From a bacterium (lineage in GTDB: Bacteria > B130-G9): a stretch of 15,044 nt of DNA. Positions within the stretch are counted from its first letter, which is position 1; every line of letters begins with the position of its first letter. Made by a program: the position numbers and the translations under genes. The notes under the pieces are model-generated. The model was not told where the DNA came from, made no database searches, and saw nothing but the letters and a program-made list of their open reading frames with translations. The stretch lies in the NCBI GenBank assembly GCA_021160245.1, contig JAGHCW010000011.1, positions 1-15,044 of the forward strand, written 5' to 3'. Positions 15,037 through 15,044 of this stretch are shown here, in pieces.

Positions 15037-15044
15037 ATGATAGA
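15037..15044 (+). CDS. Start of a further gene at the right edge, product unknown
   Basis: ATG ATA GA follows a strong AGGAGG site (15024-15029) at a suitable distance. Only two codons fall inside the window, so the product cannot be named. The start is inferred from the RBS spacing and from the hairpin that covers it. A transposase is one possibility. Confidence 0.42.

Noticed and set aside
1-15044. CRISPR array, tRNA or rRNA genes
   Set aside because: No regularly spaced direct repeats, cloverleaf-like segments or rRNA-like sequence were recognised by eye on either strand.

Overview
The window reads as a chromosomal stretch of a motile, anaerobic or facultatively anaerobic bacterium. The evidence is a run of flagellar hook genes, a four-subunit ferredoxin-dependent 2-oxoacid oxidoreductase, and strong AGGAGG-type ribosome binding sites before many genes. 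The phylum cannot be fixed from the sequence alone. A porGDAB gene order and a TIGR02530-type flagellar protein occur in several deep-branching anaerobic lineages. TAG, TGA and TAA all end genes here, so the standard bacterial code applies.

Layout. (1) Positions 1-4915, plus strand: the end of a flagellar hook cluster, with fliK (hook-length control, open at the left edge), flgD (hook cap), a small TIGR02530-type flagellar operon protein overlapping flgD by 11 nt, and flgE (hook protein). A hairpin with a T-rich tail follows flgE and probably closes this unit. (2) Positions 5069-6409: a membrane-anchored HlyD/MacA-type periplasmic adaptor with its own plausible promoter. No transporter partner lies next to it. 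(3) Positions 6454-9516: two multi-pass GT-C-type membrane glycosyltransferase-like genes. The first is cut by an in-frame TAG. About 70 bases after the second is a short fragment resembling the C-terminus of the first, as if a third paralogue had been lost. (4) Positions 9868-11480: a compact XRE-ImmA metallopeptidase / DUF4411 PIN-domain pair, laid out like a toxin-antitoxin module. (5) Positions 14761 down to 11729, minus strand: porG-porD-porA-porB, a complete pyruvate (or other 2-oxoacid):ferredoxin oxidoreductase operon, convergent with the PIN gene. (6) Right edge: a long inverted repeat whose right arm contains a strong Shine-Dalgarno sequence just before an ATG at 15037. This is the start of a further plus-strand gene whose RBS would be buried in an RNA hairpin.

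How the parts relate. The flagellar genes act together in hook assembly: FlgD caps the growing hook, FlgE polymerises and FliK measures it. The por genes encode one enzyme complex linking 2-oxoacid oxidation to ferredoxin reduction. The middle section (adaptor, damaged glycosyltransferases, TA-like pair) is accessory in character and shows gene decay. The least explained features are the SD-sequestering inverted repeat at the right end and the amber-interrupted glycosyltransferase with its paralogue relic.
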